64,000 nt of DNA from an uncultured Methylophilaceae bacterium (GCA_903870165.1 CAIQBW010000012.1:1-64000); one strand, 5' to 3'. Counted from the stretch's first letter, positions 26,585-34,847 are shown. The notes: a model not told the origin generated them from the letters alone. A program made the numbers and translations.

Positions 26585-27703
26585 ATGAATATTGAGCAAA
26601 CAGCCCAGCCTTTTAATAGAAAAAAAGCCTTCAAAATATTTTTTGGCTTAGTAGCTCTAATAGCCATTGGCTTTGCTTTTTATTGGTGGAAGTATTTAAA
26701 TCATTATGAGTCTACTGATAACGCCTATGTTGCAGCTCCTCAGATTCAAATTTCTTCACAAGTCGAGGGGACAATTGCAGCTGTCCAAGTAGTCGAGACG
26801 CAGCAAGTCAAAGCGGGTGATTTGCTCTTAAAAATCGACCCTACGGAGGCTGAAATTGCTTCACACATGGCAGATGCAGAGCTGTTGAATGCTTATTTAG
26901 CAAGTCGATCAGCGATTTTAAAAACCCAGCAGAAGAAAGTTGATCTCGTGCGGATTGGCGAGGATATTAGACGTCGTCAATCATTAAAAGGCGTGGCTGC
27001 AGTCTCCGCTGAAGAACTTAATCATTTACAGATGGAATATCAGGCAGCGGATAACGGGTATAAAGAAATGCTTGAGCGCTCCGATAATTTGGTGGATGTT
27101 GCAACCGCCACGCGTCATCCGGATGTGCAAAAAGCTAGCGCAGCTGCCAAACAAGCCTATGTCACGCTGCTTCGTACCAAAGTGCTCAGTCCTGTAGACG
27201 CGATAGTCGCTAAACGTAATGCACAAGTGGGCCAGCGCGTGGCACCTGGCGTATCACTTGCCACGCTTGTGATACTCAACGATAGTTGGGTAGATGCGAA
27301 TTTTAAAGAGGATCAATTACGTAATATTCGCTTAGGACAGGCTGTTGAGTTAGAAGCTGACATTTATGGCAGCAAAGTCATTTACACCGGGAAAATAGTC
27401 GGTTTCTCGCCAGCGACCGGTGCCAATATGTCACTCTTGCCCGCACAAAATGCCACCGGCAACTGGGTGAAAGTTGTTCAGCGCTTGCCCGTAAGAATTG
27501 CGATTGATCCTAGTCAGCTTCAAAAAAATCCATTACAGGTAGGCTTGTCACTTAGTGCCCGAGTCGATACCTCTCAGCAAGATGGAGGGTCATTAGCAGC
27601 GGCAGAAAAAACCAACGTGACCGCCACCCATATCTATGACGCACAATCTGCGGAAGCGGATCAACATGTGCGTAAAATCCTTAACCAAGCTCATCTTCAT
27701 TAA
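26585..27703 (+). CDS. emrA: EmrA-type membrane fusion protein (HlyD family)
   Basis: A 372-residue adaptor with one N-terminal helix (about 18-38), then STDNAYVAAPQIQISSQVEG, the diagnostic opening of EmrA/HlyD adaptors. A lipoyl half-motif, a helical hairpin (about 95-180), the second half-motif SPVDAIVAKRNAQVGQRV and a beta-barrel (WVDANFKEDQLRNIRLGQ) follow. It links the inner-membrane MFS pump to the outer-membrane channel. I chose the ATG at 26585 over the TTG six bases earlier because GAGAG is better spaced. Confidence 0.9.
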   Translation: MNIEQTAQPFNRKKAFKIFFGLVALIAIGFAFYWWKYLNHYESTDNAYVAAPQIQISSQVEGTIAAVQVVETQQVKAGDLLLKIDPTEAEIASHMADAELLNAYLASRSAILKTQQKKVDLVRIGEDIRRRQSLKGVAAVSAEELNHLQMEYQAADNGYKEMLERSDNLVDVATATRHPDVQKASAAAKQAYVTLLRTKVLSPVDAIVAKRNAQVGQRVAPGVSLATLVILNDSWVDANFKEDQLRNIRLGQAVELEADIYGSKVIYTGKIVGFSPATGANMSLLPAQNATGNWVKVVQRLPVRIAIDPSQLQKNPLQVGLSLSARVDTSQQDGGSLAAAEKTNVTATHIYDAQSAEADQHVRKILNQAHLH

Positions 27704-27705
27704 CC

Positions 27706-29241
27706 ATGGGTCAACCGTCAGGTAACGCACCCCTCACTGGCGCTAAGCTTATTTTAGCAACCCTAGCCTTGGGCCTTGGGTCGTTCATGAACATTTTAGA
27801 TATGTCGATTGCCAATGTGGCGCTGCCGACAATTTCAGGCGACTTTGCAATCACGCCGACACAAGGCACCTGGCTCATTACTTCTTACGCAGTGAGCGAA
27901 GCGATTTTCTTACCGCTCACTGGTTGGTTATCTAGACGTTTTGGGGAAGTGCGTCAATTTATTTTTGCGACCCTCATGTTCACGCTAGCTTCAGTTTTAT
28001 GCGGACTTGCCCCCTCTTTTAGCTTGCTGCTATTCGCGCGCGTATTACAAGGGGTGGTTGGTGCCTCAATGATTCCACTCTCGCAAGCGTTAATGATGAA
28101 GTGTTTCCCACCCAAAAAAGTAGGGCTCGCGCTCGGCATTTGGGCGACCACCACGGTTTTAGCACCTGTCTTAGGTCCACTGATTGGGGGCTGGCTCACC
28201 GATAGCTACAGCTGGCGGTGGGTATTTTATATCAACGTGCCATTTGGAATCATCTGCGCTTATTTGATGTATCGTATTTTTGGCACACCTAAACCAGAAG
28301 CAAACAAAGAGGTGATTGATATCGTAGGTTTAATCTTGTTAATTGTGAGTGTTTCCACCTTACAAATTATGCTCGATAAAGGCAGTGAGCTGGATTGGTT
28401 TTCTTCTTATTGGATTAGCGCGCTTGCAATCATTTCATTTGTATCATTTGGAGCCCTCATTATTTGGGAGCTCGGGGAAGAGCATCCAGTAATCAATTTG
28501 CGCTTATTTATGCGCAGAAACTATGCGATTGCAGCCATTTGTCTCGCCATCGGTTCGTTCGCGTTTTACACCTATGTAGTGGTAGGACCCTTATGGATGC
28601 AAACGCAGCTCGGATACACAGCATTAACGGCTGGCGAAGTAATGGGTTTTACCGGAGTTCTTGCCTTAGTCTGCGGGCCGCTTTTTGGGGCGAACATTCA
28701 CAGAATTGATGCCCGCCTTATTGCGACCACCGGCTTTTTAGTGATGTCTTACAGTTGTTTTGAAGCAGCCTTATTTACCACGCAGGTAGATAAGAACTCA
28801 CTTATTTTGGCTCGCATCTCAGTGGGAGCTGGGATAGCAGGATTTTTCATGCCAGTAACGGCCATATCAATGTCACAACTCAAGCCCCATGAAATTGCTG
28901 CAGGCACTGGAATGACCAATTTCTTAAGAAATATCGGAGGAAGTGTTGGAACGGCGATTTCAACCACTATGTGGAATGATTATGCCAATCGATATCATGC
29001 CCAAATGGTTGAGCATATCAATATGGGAAACCTCCCTTATCAAGACTTCTCTAACATCGCGAATCAGGCAGGCATGAAAGATGGCAGTGTGTTGATGTTA
29101 ATAGATCGCTTAATCAACTCTGAGGCCTATTTACTCTCTACCAACCACGTCATGCTGATGGCTGGATTAGTTTTGCTTCTTCTTGCTCCAGTCATTTGGC
29201 TTGCGAAGCCACCCTTCACCTCTTCTAAAGGCGCACATTAA
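27706..29241 (+). CDS. emrB: EmrB-type drug efflux MFS transporter (DHA2, 14 TM)
   Basis: A 511-residue proton-driven exporter with about fourteen helices. DHA2 motifs present are LDMSIANVALPTISGDF in helix 1, WLITSYAVSEAI, motif A-like GWLSRRFGEVRQF, and motif C-like GPLIGGWLTDSYSWRWVFYIN. It starts two bases after the emrA stop. With the upstream adaptor and NodT-type channel it forms a complete tripartite pump for hydrophobic toxicants. Confidence 0.92.
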   Translation: MGQPSGNAPLTGAKLILATLALGLGSFMNILDMSIANVALPTISGDFAITPTQGTWLITSYAVSEAIFLPLTGWLSRRFGEVRQFIFATLMFTLASVLCGLAPSFSLLLFARVLQGVVGASMIPLSQALMMKCFPPKKVGLALGIWATTTVLAPVLGPLIGGWLTDSYSWRWVFYINVPFGIICAYLMYRIFGTPKPEANKEVIDIVGLILLIVSVSTLQIMLDKGSELDWFSSYWISALAIISFVSFGALIIWELGEEHPVINLRLFMRRNYAIAAICLAIGSFAFYTYVVVGPLWMQTQLGYTALTAGEVMGFTGVLALVCGPLFGANIHRIDARLIATTGFLVMSYSCFEAALFTTQVDKNSLILARISVGAGIAGFFMPVTAISMSQLKPHEIAAGTGMTNFLRNIGGSVGTAISTTMWNDYANRYHAQMVEHINMGNLPYQDFSNIANQAGMKDGSVLMLIDRLINSEAYLLSTNHVMLMAGLVLLLLAPVIWLAKPPFTSSKGAH

Positions 29242-29532
29242 TTATGTGACTTTCCAGACATTTTCAGTGTCAATTCTTTTGACACAAACCCCGAATAAAA
29301 AGCTTAAAATTCTCTCAAGAAGTTTGTATTTGGTATGTATTGAGATATTTGACAATAAAAAAGGAGCTGTTTGTTAAATGGGATTTTGTACATATTTTTG
29401 TACGCATTTCGAAAATGTCGGAGTTCACGAAATTTCGGATTTATGATCTTTTGGCATTCATCAAATAATAAAAATAGCTTAATTAGGATTAACTACCCAT
29501 ACTGGAAGGAATAACCTTAAAGGGGAAAAGTA
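29242..29532. other. Intergenic region between emrB and dps with dyads
   Basis: It contains the dyad GTCAATTCTTTTGAC (29269-29283), a near-repeat TTTTGTACATATTTTTGTACG (about 29383-29404, two TTTTGTAC half units), and a degenerate member of the palindrome family (GTCGGAGTTCACGAA, near 29417). A short reading frame beginning ATGGGATTTTGTAC at about 29378 follows AAAAAGGAG but is only about 24 codons and has no support. The dps promoter must lie in the downstream part. Confidence 0.5.
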
Positions 29533-30030
29533 ATGTCCACACAAACAAGCAAGCTCAACACAATAGATATTGGCATTAATGACAAAGACCGGCAGGCCAT
29601 TGCAGATGGATTATCCAAACTACTTGCAGATACCTACACTCTCTATTTAACAACACATAACTTTCATTGGAATGTCACAGGCCCGATGTTCAATACTCTG
29701 CATCTTATGTTTATGGGGCAATACACAGAACTATGGAATGCGGTTGATCCAATTGCTGAACGCATACGCTCATTAGGACATTTCGCACCTGGCTCATATC
29801 AACAGTTCTCAGAACTAACCTCTCTTCCCGATGTGCCTTCTAGCCCACCAAAAGCCATCGATATGATCAAAACACTAGTAAAGGGTCACGAAGCGGTAGC
29901 GCGGACAGCCAGGGAAATTCTTAATACGGCAGATGATGCAAATGACCAACCAACAGCCGACCTTTTGACACAAAGGTTAGATATCCATGAGAAGACCGCT
30001 TGGATGCTAAGAAGTCTTTTGGAAGAGTAA
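29533..30030 (+). CDS. dps: Dps-family DNA-binding ferritin-like protein
   Basis: A 165-residue four-helix protein that oxidises and stores iron using H2O2 and protects DNA in starvation or oxidative stress. Intersubunit ferroxidase-site residues are visible in [17 protein letters not shown] and the ENxxD/E-type segment [13 protein letters not shown]. It ends with the usual [11 protein letters not shown] helix. The start has AAAGGGGAAAAG immediately upstream. The lysine-containing N-terminal tail is short. Confidence 0.93.
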   Translation: MSTQTSKLNTIDIGINDKDRQAIADGLSKLLADTYTLYLTTHNFHWNVTGPMFNTLHLMFMGQYTELWNAVDPIAERIRSLGHFAPGSYQQFSELTSLPDVPSSPPKAIDMIKTLVKGHEAVARTAREILNTADDANDQPTADLLTQRLDIHEKTAWMLRSLLEE

Positions 30031-30167
30031 TTACATTCATGAAAATACTTACACATCATTCATGATGATTGATAGCGTGACTTTAAAACTTCTAGGTAGT
30101 ATTCATATCTTAGAAGTGAGCAAATAAATTGCTTGGTTCTTTTTATAAAAACTTAAGGAGATTTATT

Positions 30168-30239
30168 ATGTGGACAAAACCAGCTGCTACTGAAATGCGT
30201 TTCGGTTTCGAAGTAACAATGTACGTAATGAACAAATAA
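30168..30239 (+). CDS. pqqA: Coenzyme PQQ precursor peptide PqqA
   Basis: A 23-residue peptide starting [19 protein letters not shown]. Glu15 and Tyr19, the two residues the PQQ pathway cross-links to build pyrroloquinoline quinone, are at the canonical positions within the E-V-T-M-Y core. AAGGAG lies eight bases upstream and a strong terminator follows within 20 bp. No pqqB-E genes are in the window, so it is an isolated pqqA copy. PQQ is the cofactor of methanol dehydrogenases, in keeping with a methylotroph. It is too short for standard gene calling. Confidence 0.93.
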   Translation: MWTKPAATEMRFGFEVTMYVMNK

Positions 30240-30257
30240 TCATTTTTGATTATTTAG

Positions 30258-30284
30258 AAAAAGGGAAGTTGTCTTCCCTTTTTT
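30258..30284 (+). terminator. Terminator of pqqA
   Basis: The stem AAAAAGGGAAG/CTTCCCTTTTT with a TTGT-type loop is immediately followed by T residues, 19 bp after the pqqA stop. Confidence 0.9.
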
Positions 30285-30357
30285 AATATCCTAACTATAA
30301 GTAAAGTTTATCAATCATATAAGAACATACAATTAGATTAATTGATAAGTGAGGCAT

Positions 30358-30390
30358 ATGATGATCCCTAACAACAGAAAACAGGAATGA
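30358..30390 (+). CDS. Possible 10-residue upstream peptide (leader)
   Basis: ATGATGATCCCTAACAAC... encodes MMIPNNRKQE and ends three bases before the ATG of the next small gene. GAGG lies three bases upstream, which is rather close. It may be a translational leader for 30394-30525 or a chance frame. Confidence 0.3.
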   Translation: MMIPNNRKQE

Positions 30391-30393
30391 GAA

Positions 30394-30525
30394 ATGAATA
30401 CTTGGGGAAAAATATATCGCTGGAGAAAAAACATCACAAAGTTTTTTAGTATTGAAACAAAAGTCTCTATCAGTAAGGAAACACAAAGAATTCATGAGGA
30501 GCAGAGCTGGCTAGGTATTGGTTAG
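30394..30525 (+). CDS. 43-residue basic small protein downstream of pqqA
   Basis: The peptide begins MNTWGKIYRWRKNITKFFSI and ends EEQSWLGIG. AGGA lies seven bases upstream and a good intrinsic terminator follows (30584-30607), so it forms its own transcription unit. The N-terminal 20 residues are basic and aromatic. I recognise no family. A precursor peptide or membrane-active peptide are possibilities only. Confidence 0.5.
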   Translation: MNTWGKIYRWRKNITKFFSIETKVSISKETQRIHEEQSWLGIG

Positions 30526-30583
30526 CACGCTGCTCTTGATGTCGGTAAGGAGCTATTCTCCATTGCTTTTTATCTCCCTTTTA

Positions 30584-30607
30584 GAGCGCCTAGTGCGCTC
30601 TTTTTTT
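30584..30607 (+). terminator. Terminator of the 43-residue gene
   Basis: GAGCGC (30584-30589) pairs with GCGCTC (30595-30600) across a five-base loop and is followed by seven T. Confidence 0.9.
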
Positions 30608-30734
30608 AAATTATCGATATCATTAAATTTAGCAAGTAAAACTAATGATCTTACTTACCGCGTATTTAAACTTAAAAGAAATTAATCAGTCATACAAACA
30701 AGCAATTTGCGAAACTTAATTAAGGAGAAAAATC

Positions 30735-30761
30735 ATGGATTGGGTAACAGACTGCTACTAA
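30735..30761 (+). CDS. Eight-codon ORF with strong ribosome-binding site
   Basis: ATG GAT TGG GTA ACA GAC TGC TAC TAA encodes MDWVTDCY. TAAGGAGA sits six bases upstream, closely resembling the pqqA start region, and a terminator follows 25 bp later. The unit is thus a complete mini-gene in form. It could be a leader or sensor peptide, a minimal RiPP precursor, or chance. It has no recognised homologue. Confidence 0.4.
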   Translation: MDWVTDCY

Positions 30762-30784
30762 GCTACTTCACTTAAGAAAATACC

Positions 30785-30812
30785 TGCCCCCCTAAGACGT
30801 GGGCTTTTTTAT
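30785..30812 (+). terminator. Terminator after the eight-codon ORF
   Basis: GCCC...GGGC stem (30786-30804) is followed by six T. The stem is short, so efficiency is uncertain. Confidence 0.6.
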
Positions 30813-30821
30813 TTCTACCAC

Positions 30822-30989
30822 AAAACTTTAGACGCTCTTCTGAGAAATGTCGGGATTCCCGACTTTTTTGATCCTAACCCTTTTGAGTTAAAACCACACA
30901 TCAGGCCTGTATTGAAATTTTGGACAAAAAAAGGGCTACGTTTTCACGTAACCCTTTTGTAATACTTGGTGGGCTGTGCGGGGATCGAA
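30822..30989. repeat. Duplicated tRNA-Lys 3' flank: remnant attachment site with 23-nt tRNA end
   Basis: About 165 bp match 34319-34490 with few differences: a GTC-N9-GAC dyad (30849-30863), the tRNA-Lys terminator hairpin (AAAGGGCTACG...CGTAACCCTTTT) and, at 30967-30989, the last 23 bases of the minus-strand tRNA-Lys (CCA end and T loop). Similarity stops inside the T arm. A third partial copy is near 33690-33736. It marks the left edge of an older insertion that brought in 30990-34318. Confidence 0.8.
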
Positions 30990-31064
30990 TTAAGGGAATA
31001 AGCCTCGCTTCAGATATATTTTATATTATCCAACATTAAGATTTATGACCCTTAATAATGACCT

Positions 31065-33173
31065 TCAAAAATCTTTTCCAACGCTTACAAACAAAGATCT
31101 TCTTTGTCCAAACTGTGGTGCACCAACACCAATTCCAGAACCATCTCTTATTTCATAGATTCGATCAAAGGCATTAATTAACGCAACTTTTGCATTAAAG
31201 TTGCCGAGTATTGGGTTATTGAAGGAACTTCCAGCCGAGAAATTAAGAGTTGTATAAGCAGGAAGTGAACTGGTATTCGCAAACCCAGATCGCATTCCAG
31301 AGCCGAAGATTAAATTAGATCCTAAAGCGACCTTGTCGATCTGATAAGTCATGCCTGCTGAGGCAGTTAATGCTTGATCATGATCTAGATGCACCCAGTT
31401 GTTGGCGATATAGCTAAGCTCTGGTTGTCCAAAGTTAAATTGAGCAGACCCAATACTCTTACCCATTGCGCGAGATGTCGCGATATTCATATAAGCTTTA
31501 AAGTTATCTTGATGGTAGGTATTGGTGAGTTCCAAACCATAAATTCTGCCTTGGCTATAATTAAAAGGGGTAAATACTAACGCCTGACCGAACTGGCCTT
31601 CATCAAGCAAATGACTCACCTCTTTGTAGTAGGCATCTAGTCCAATCGTCCATCCTTCTAAGGGCGAGTGTGTCATCCCTATATCGTAATAATTAGATCT
31701 TTCTGATTTAACCAAATCATTTTGACTCACTTCAGGTTCATTCACCGTTCCTTGATACAAAGCAATTGAACTAGCACTAACTAACTCAGTTGGAGGCGGC
31801 GTGAAATATCTTGCATAGCCAGCATGTATGGTTGTTTTTGGAAGTCCTGTGTAGACAACCCCAATACGAGGGCTAATTTGACCTTCACTCACATAAGCAT
31901 TTACATGATCTGCTCTCAATCCATAATTAACAGTTAAATCTTTCCATACAGACCATTCATCTTGCATATAGAGACTCTGCAATGAAGCCTGCTTGCGAGA
32001 ATTATCTAAAATTGAAATGGGTGATGTATTTGTTGGGTCTGATGAAAAAACATTAACAGCATTATTAGTAATGGCTCGTTCGGAACTAGCTGATAAGCCA
32101 TACTTGATCAAATGGTTATCATTAAATTGATAGGTAAATTCATTTTGAAGGCCATTACTAAAATTACTGCGTAATACCTTTGAGGTAATCCCATTATAGA
32201 TAAGATCCCCTAAATAATCTGGCTTGAAACTGGTTTCGGTGTATCTAGAGAAAAGACTAATTTGATAATCAGTTGTTGATGACCATTTTCCTTGATAGCT
32301 TAAAACAGCATAATGGGTTTGCTCACTTTGCGTTTCATTCAAACTAGAAGATGGGAGGCTTACTGTGATTCCATTAATCATCCCATAGTTGGAATGTTGA
32401 TTAGGGTTATTTGGAATCTCAAAATGATTCACCGAGCTCCCCAGCATCAATGTAATTTTAGAATCATTTCTTAAAAGATAGGAGAGATAACCAAAACCCT
32501 TAAATTGATTCGTAGTGTCATGAATGGGATTGCGTGAAGCATTTGGGGACTCAATACCCAAATCGTTGTGCAATACCTGTCCTGTGAAGTAATAATCTAA
32601 ATCGCCATCCGTGCCACCATACTCAATGGTTGGATTAATAGTGTTATGTTGTCCGTAAAGGACTGAGATATTACCGCCTGAGTTATCACTTCCTCTTTTT
32701 GTTTGAATATCCACAACTCCAGATGTTCTAATCCCGTAAGCAGCAGGTAAGGCGCCTGTAATTAAATTAACATGATCAAAAAATCGAGTATCTATACTTT
32801 GTCCAAACCCAGAAATGGATTCAGGAATGATAACTCCGTTAATTCTGTATTGCAGATTCGCATGTTCACCCCTGATATGAATCTGACCATATGAATCTTG
32901 CGCAACACCTGGGGCTTGAAGTAAGACTTGGTTTAATGGCGTGCTGGCTCCTAGTGGCATATCTTCAATAGTCGCCTGATCAATTTTATAGCTACTTGCC
33001 CCAACATCATTACTAATTGAATTTGCTGTTGAATCGATACGCTTTGATGTCACGGTGATTGCTGGCAAATTAATCCCTTCACCAGCGTGAGCGGATTGAT
33101 TTACACCCAGTATATTGAATATAAATGTCGCTAAAATCGCCCATATATTTCTATAGAAAAAATCAAATATCAT
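31065..33173 (-). CDS. TonB-dependent outer-membrane receptor
   Basis: A 702-residue receptor: signal peptide to about residue 30, plug domain (about 40-165, with LNQVLLQAPGVAQDSYGQIHIRGEHANLQ and INGVIIPESISGFGQSI type blocks, partly quoted) and a 22-strand barrel ending SLFVSVGKDF with the terminal phenylalanine. TonB receptors import scarce metal complexes or cofactors using the proton motive force. The ligand is not evident. Neighbouring pqqA and a Cys-containing DUF2946-like gene make metal or cofactor uptake a reasonable guess. It lies in the older tRNA-Lys insertion. Confidence 0.88.
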   Translation of the reverse strand: MIFDFFYRNIWAILATFIFNILGVNQSAHAGEGINLPAITVTSKRIDSTANSISNDVGASSYKIDQATIEDMPLGASTPLNQVLLQAPGVAQDSYGQIHIRGEHANLQYRINGVIIPESISGFGQSIDTRFFDHVNLITGALPAAYGIRTSGVVDIQTKRGSDNSGGNISVLYGQHNTINPTIEYGGTDGDLDYYFTGQVLHNDLGIESPNASRNPIHDTTNQFKGFGYLSYLLRNDSKITLMLGSSVNHFEIPNNPNQHSNYGMINGITVSLPSSSLNETQSEQTHYAVLSYQGKWSSTTDYQISLFSRYTETSFKPDYLGDLIYNGITSKVLRSNFSNGLQNEFTYQFNDNHLIKYGLSASSERAITNNAVNVFSSDPTNTSPISILDNSRKQASLQSLYMQDEWSVWKDLTVNYGLRADHVNAYVSEGQISPRIGVVYTGLPKTTIHAGYARYFTPPPTELVSASSIALYQGTVNEPEVSQNDLVKSERSNYYDIGMTHSPLEGWTIGLDAYYKEVSHLLDEGQFGQALVFTPFNYSQGRIYGLELTNTYHQDNFKAYMNIATSRAMGKSIGSAQFNFGQPELSYIANNWVHLDHDQALTASAGMTYQIDKVALGSNLIFGSGMRSGFANTSSLPAYTTLNFSAGSSFNNPILGNFNAKVALINAFDRIYEIRDGSGIGVGAPQFGQRRSLFVSVGKDF

Positions 33174-33248
33174 TTTGATTTCCTAAATTAAGATTAAACA
33201 GATACGCATGAGCCTCTCTTGCGAGATTCATGGCTTATTGTTAACTAC

Positions 33249-33560
33249 TTAGGAAATAAGTGGAGGACCGCGAATTAAATAGACAGAAGAGAGAAAAGAT
33301 AAGTGGGGATTGTTTTGATAAAAGTAAATATCAAAATGACCTGCTAATGTGGGCGGAGTAAAGCCCTGAATAGCTCCAGCACTGTCTAACCCGCTGAAGG
33401 CTAAACATTTTTCACAGAGAGTTTGATGCGATGACTTGGCCGGGGTTTCAGAAGATGAGCTTATCTCATTGTAGTGCGAAATTTCATGAGTAATGGCAAT
33501 CTGTTGGCTGATGCCAAACAGAATGACGAGCGATAAAATTGAAATTACACGAGAAAGCAT
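33249..33560 (-). CDS. Small exported Cys-pair protein (DUF2946-like)
   Basis: A 103-residue protein with an N-terminal signal or anchor (about 4-22), a His-containing segment (THEISHYNE), a CEKCLAF motif near residue 50 and the C-terminal RGPPLIS. The C-x-x-C plus R-x-P-P end matches small proteins (DUF2946 and relatives) encoded beside metal-related TonB receptors. It lies 75 bp upstream of the TonB receptor on the same strand and is probably co-transcribed. Metal handling is inference. Confidence 0.6.
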   Translation of the reverse strand: MLSRVISILSLVILFGISQQIAITHEISHYNEISSSSETPAKSSHQTLCEKCLAFSGLDSAGAIQGFTPPTLAGHFDIYFYQNNPHLSFLSSVYLIRGPPLIS

Positions 33561-33837
33561 GGAGCAAATATTAACATAGATACTTCTAGAGTAAGCCCTG
33601 GTAGGTAAATGTCACGTAACAAGACGCTCGAGTGATTGTTGTTTAAAAACAAAATCAACATGATTAGCTATTATCGAAGACCTTTCGAATTAAAACCACA
33701 CATCAGGTCTGCATTTAAATTTTGGACGAGAAAGGGGTAATTTATGGTCTTTTGGGAAGTTGGACAACCTAAATCAACCTAACTGCTATAGTATCTTTTC
33801 AAGACCAACTTAACACATTACATAGAGATCATAATAA

Positions 33838-34311
33838 ATGGGAAACACCTATCTGATATTAAAATCAGTGCATATTTTTGGCGTCATTTTGCTGCTAGGC
33901 AATCTTATTGTAACGGCATGGTGGAAACTGATGGCAAACAGGACAAAGAACCCAAGCATTATCGCCTTCGCTCAACGGCAAGTTACTTTGACTGATTTTG
34001 TATTTACAGCACCAGGCGCACTCCTAGCTATCCTAGCAGGAGACTCTATGGCTTATAACTTTATGGCCGATAGTTGGAGTATTGAGTGGCTAACTTGGGG
34101 CAGATGTCTGTTTATTGCATCTGGAATCATTTGGATTTCAATTCTTATCCCAACCCAAATCAAGCAAGCACGTCTCGCAAGTAACTTCGCCAATGGCAAA
34201 TCCATCCCCGATGAATACTGGAAGTTAAGTACACGCTGGAACATATTTGGAACAATTGCTGTTGTCTTGCCACTGATCAATATCTACTGGATGGTATTCA
34301 AGCCAATCTAA
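33838..34311 (+). CDS. DUF2269 family membrane protein
   Basis: A 157-residue protein with four helices (about 6-26, 52-70, 84-104 and 132-152). The start LILKSVHIFGVILLLGNLIVTAWWK and the middle QVTLTDFVFTAPGALLAILAG are typical of DUF2269 (only short parts quoted). Function is unknown. It is the only plus-strand gene in the older tRNA-Lys insertion. Confidence 0.75.
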   Translation: MGNTYLILKSVHIFGVILLLGNLIVTAWWKLMANRTKNPSIIAFAQRQVTLTDFVFTAPGALLAILAGDSMAYNFMADSWSIEWLTWGRCLFIASGIIWISILIPTQIKQARLASNFANGKSIPDEYWKLSTRWNIFGTIAVVLPLINIYWMVFKPI

Positions 34312-34318
34312 TCAACCG

Positions 34319-34490
34319 TAAAAACTTTTGACGCTATATTTGAGAAAAGTCGAGAATCCCGACTTTTATGATCCTAACCCTTTTGAGTTAAAACCACACA
34401 TCAGGTCTGCATTGAAATTTTGGACGAAAAAAAGGGCTACGTTTTCACGTAACCCTTTTGTAATACTTGGTGGGCTGTGCGGGGATCGAA
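34319..34490. repeat. Second copy of the tRNA-Lys 3' flank repeat
   Basis: This is the partner of 30822-30989. It contains the dyad GTCGAGAATCCCGAC (34349-34363) and the tRNA terminator, and runs into the intact tRNA-Lys. The copy next to the functional tRNA is presumably the one contributed by the insertion, or the original. Confidence 0.8.
34428..34462 (-). terminator. Terminator of tRNA-Lys
   Basis: On the minus strand AAAGGGTTACGT pairs with ACGTAGCCCTTT (one G-T and a small loop GAAA), followed by a T run, directly after the tRNA 3' end. Confidence 0.85.
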
Positions 34491-34543
34491 CCCACGACAA
34501 ACGGATTAAAAGTCCGCTGCTCTACCAGCTGAGCTAACAACCC
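34468..34543 (-). tRNA. tRNA-Lys (anticodon TTT)
   Basis: A 76-nt tRNA with encoded CCA. Acceptor GGGTTGT pairs with ACAGCCC, followed by D arm TAGCTCAGCTGGTAGAGCA, anticodon loop CTTTTAA with anticodon TTT, and T arm GTGGGTTCGATCCCCGC. Both sides carry integration scars: its 5' half and promoter belong to the 112-bp island repeat, and its 3' end is duplicated at 30967. Confidence 0.96.
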
Positions 34544-34617
34544 AATTAATTAACTCGAAAGCTAACTAACGAAAGGGCGCAATTATCCATAAAATATTGC
34601 TCCCCGTCAATCAAAGT
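34506..34617. repeat. 112-bp direct repeat, left copy (island boundary)
   Basis: It is identical over 112 bases to 42229-42340. It spans from the tRNA-Lys anticodon loop through the tRNA 5' half and its promoter. Similarity ends abruptly on both sides. Confidence 0.95.
34582..34610 (-). promoter_or_regulatory. tRNA-Lys promoter (left copy, within island repeat)
   Basis: On the minus strand TTGACG (34610-34605) and GATAAT (34587-34582) are separated by exactly 17 bases and followed by a GC-rich discriminator (TGCGCCC), the form of a growth-rate-controlled stable-RNA promoter. Confidence 0.85.
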
Positions 34618-34664
34618 GTGAAGAATTTTCGGTGATGTAGAAAGAAGTGTAGAGTGATTGCGGT

Positions 34665-34847
34665 TTAAAACGACTTATTCAGCTTGGCTAGCACTTGATT
34701 GTTTTGTTGAATTGCTTGTATTGCCTTTTGTTTCTTCTGTCTACCGCGTTCAGCCTTTAAAGCTGTTGAAGCTTTCTCTTTTTGCTGTTTGAGGCTGTTG
34801 ATACGGTTTTGCTCAGGTGTTGGTGTGGTAAATTCAAAGAAGCGCAT
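34665..34847 (-). CDS. Small charged island protein
   Basis: A 60-residue protein, MRFFEFTTPTPEQNRINSLK at the start, then an Ala/Gln/Lys-rich amphipathic helix (KASTALKAERGRQKKQKAI), ending NKSF. It resembles small phage/island proteins of unknown function. Its last codons and stop (AAG TCG TTT TAA) lie inside a type-A palindrome (34660-34674), as do those of the neighbouring gene. The ribosome-binding site is weak. Confidence 0.55.
   Translation of the reverse strand: MRFFEFTTPTPEQNRINSLKQQKEKASTALKAERGRQKKQKAIQAIQQNNQVLAKLNKSF

Noticed and set aside
29378-29450. Short frame after AAAAAGGAG upstream of dps
   Set aside because: About 24 codons, no terminator or similarity. The T/A-rich repeated TTTTGTAC sequence explains the frame.
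33600-33625. GTCACGTAACAAGAC as a further member of the palindrome family
   Set aside because: It has the GTC-N9-GAC ends but the inner bases do not pair, so it is probably a chance match.
34328-34537. Plus-strand reading frame over the tRNA-Lys and its flank
   Set aside because: It overlaps the tRNA, its terminator and the duplicated repeat, and has no ribosome-binding site.
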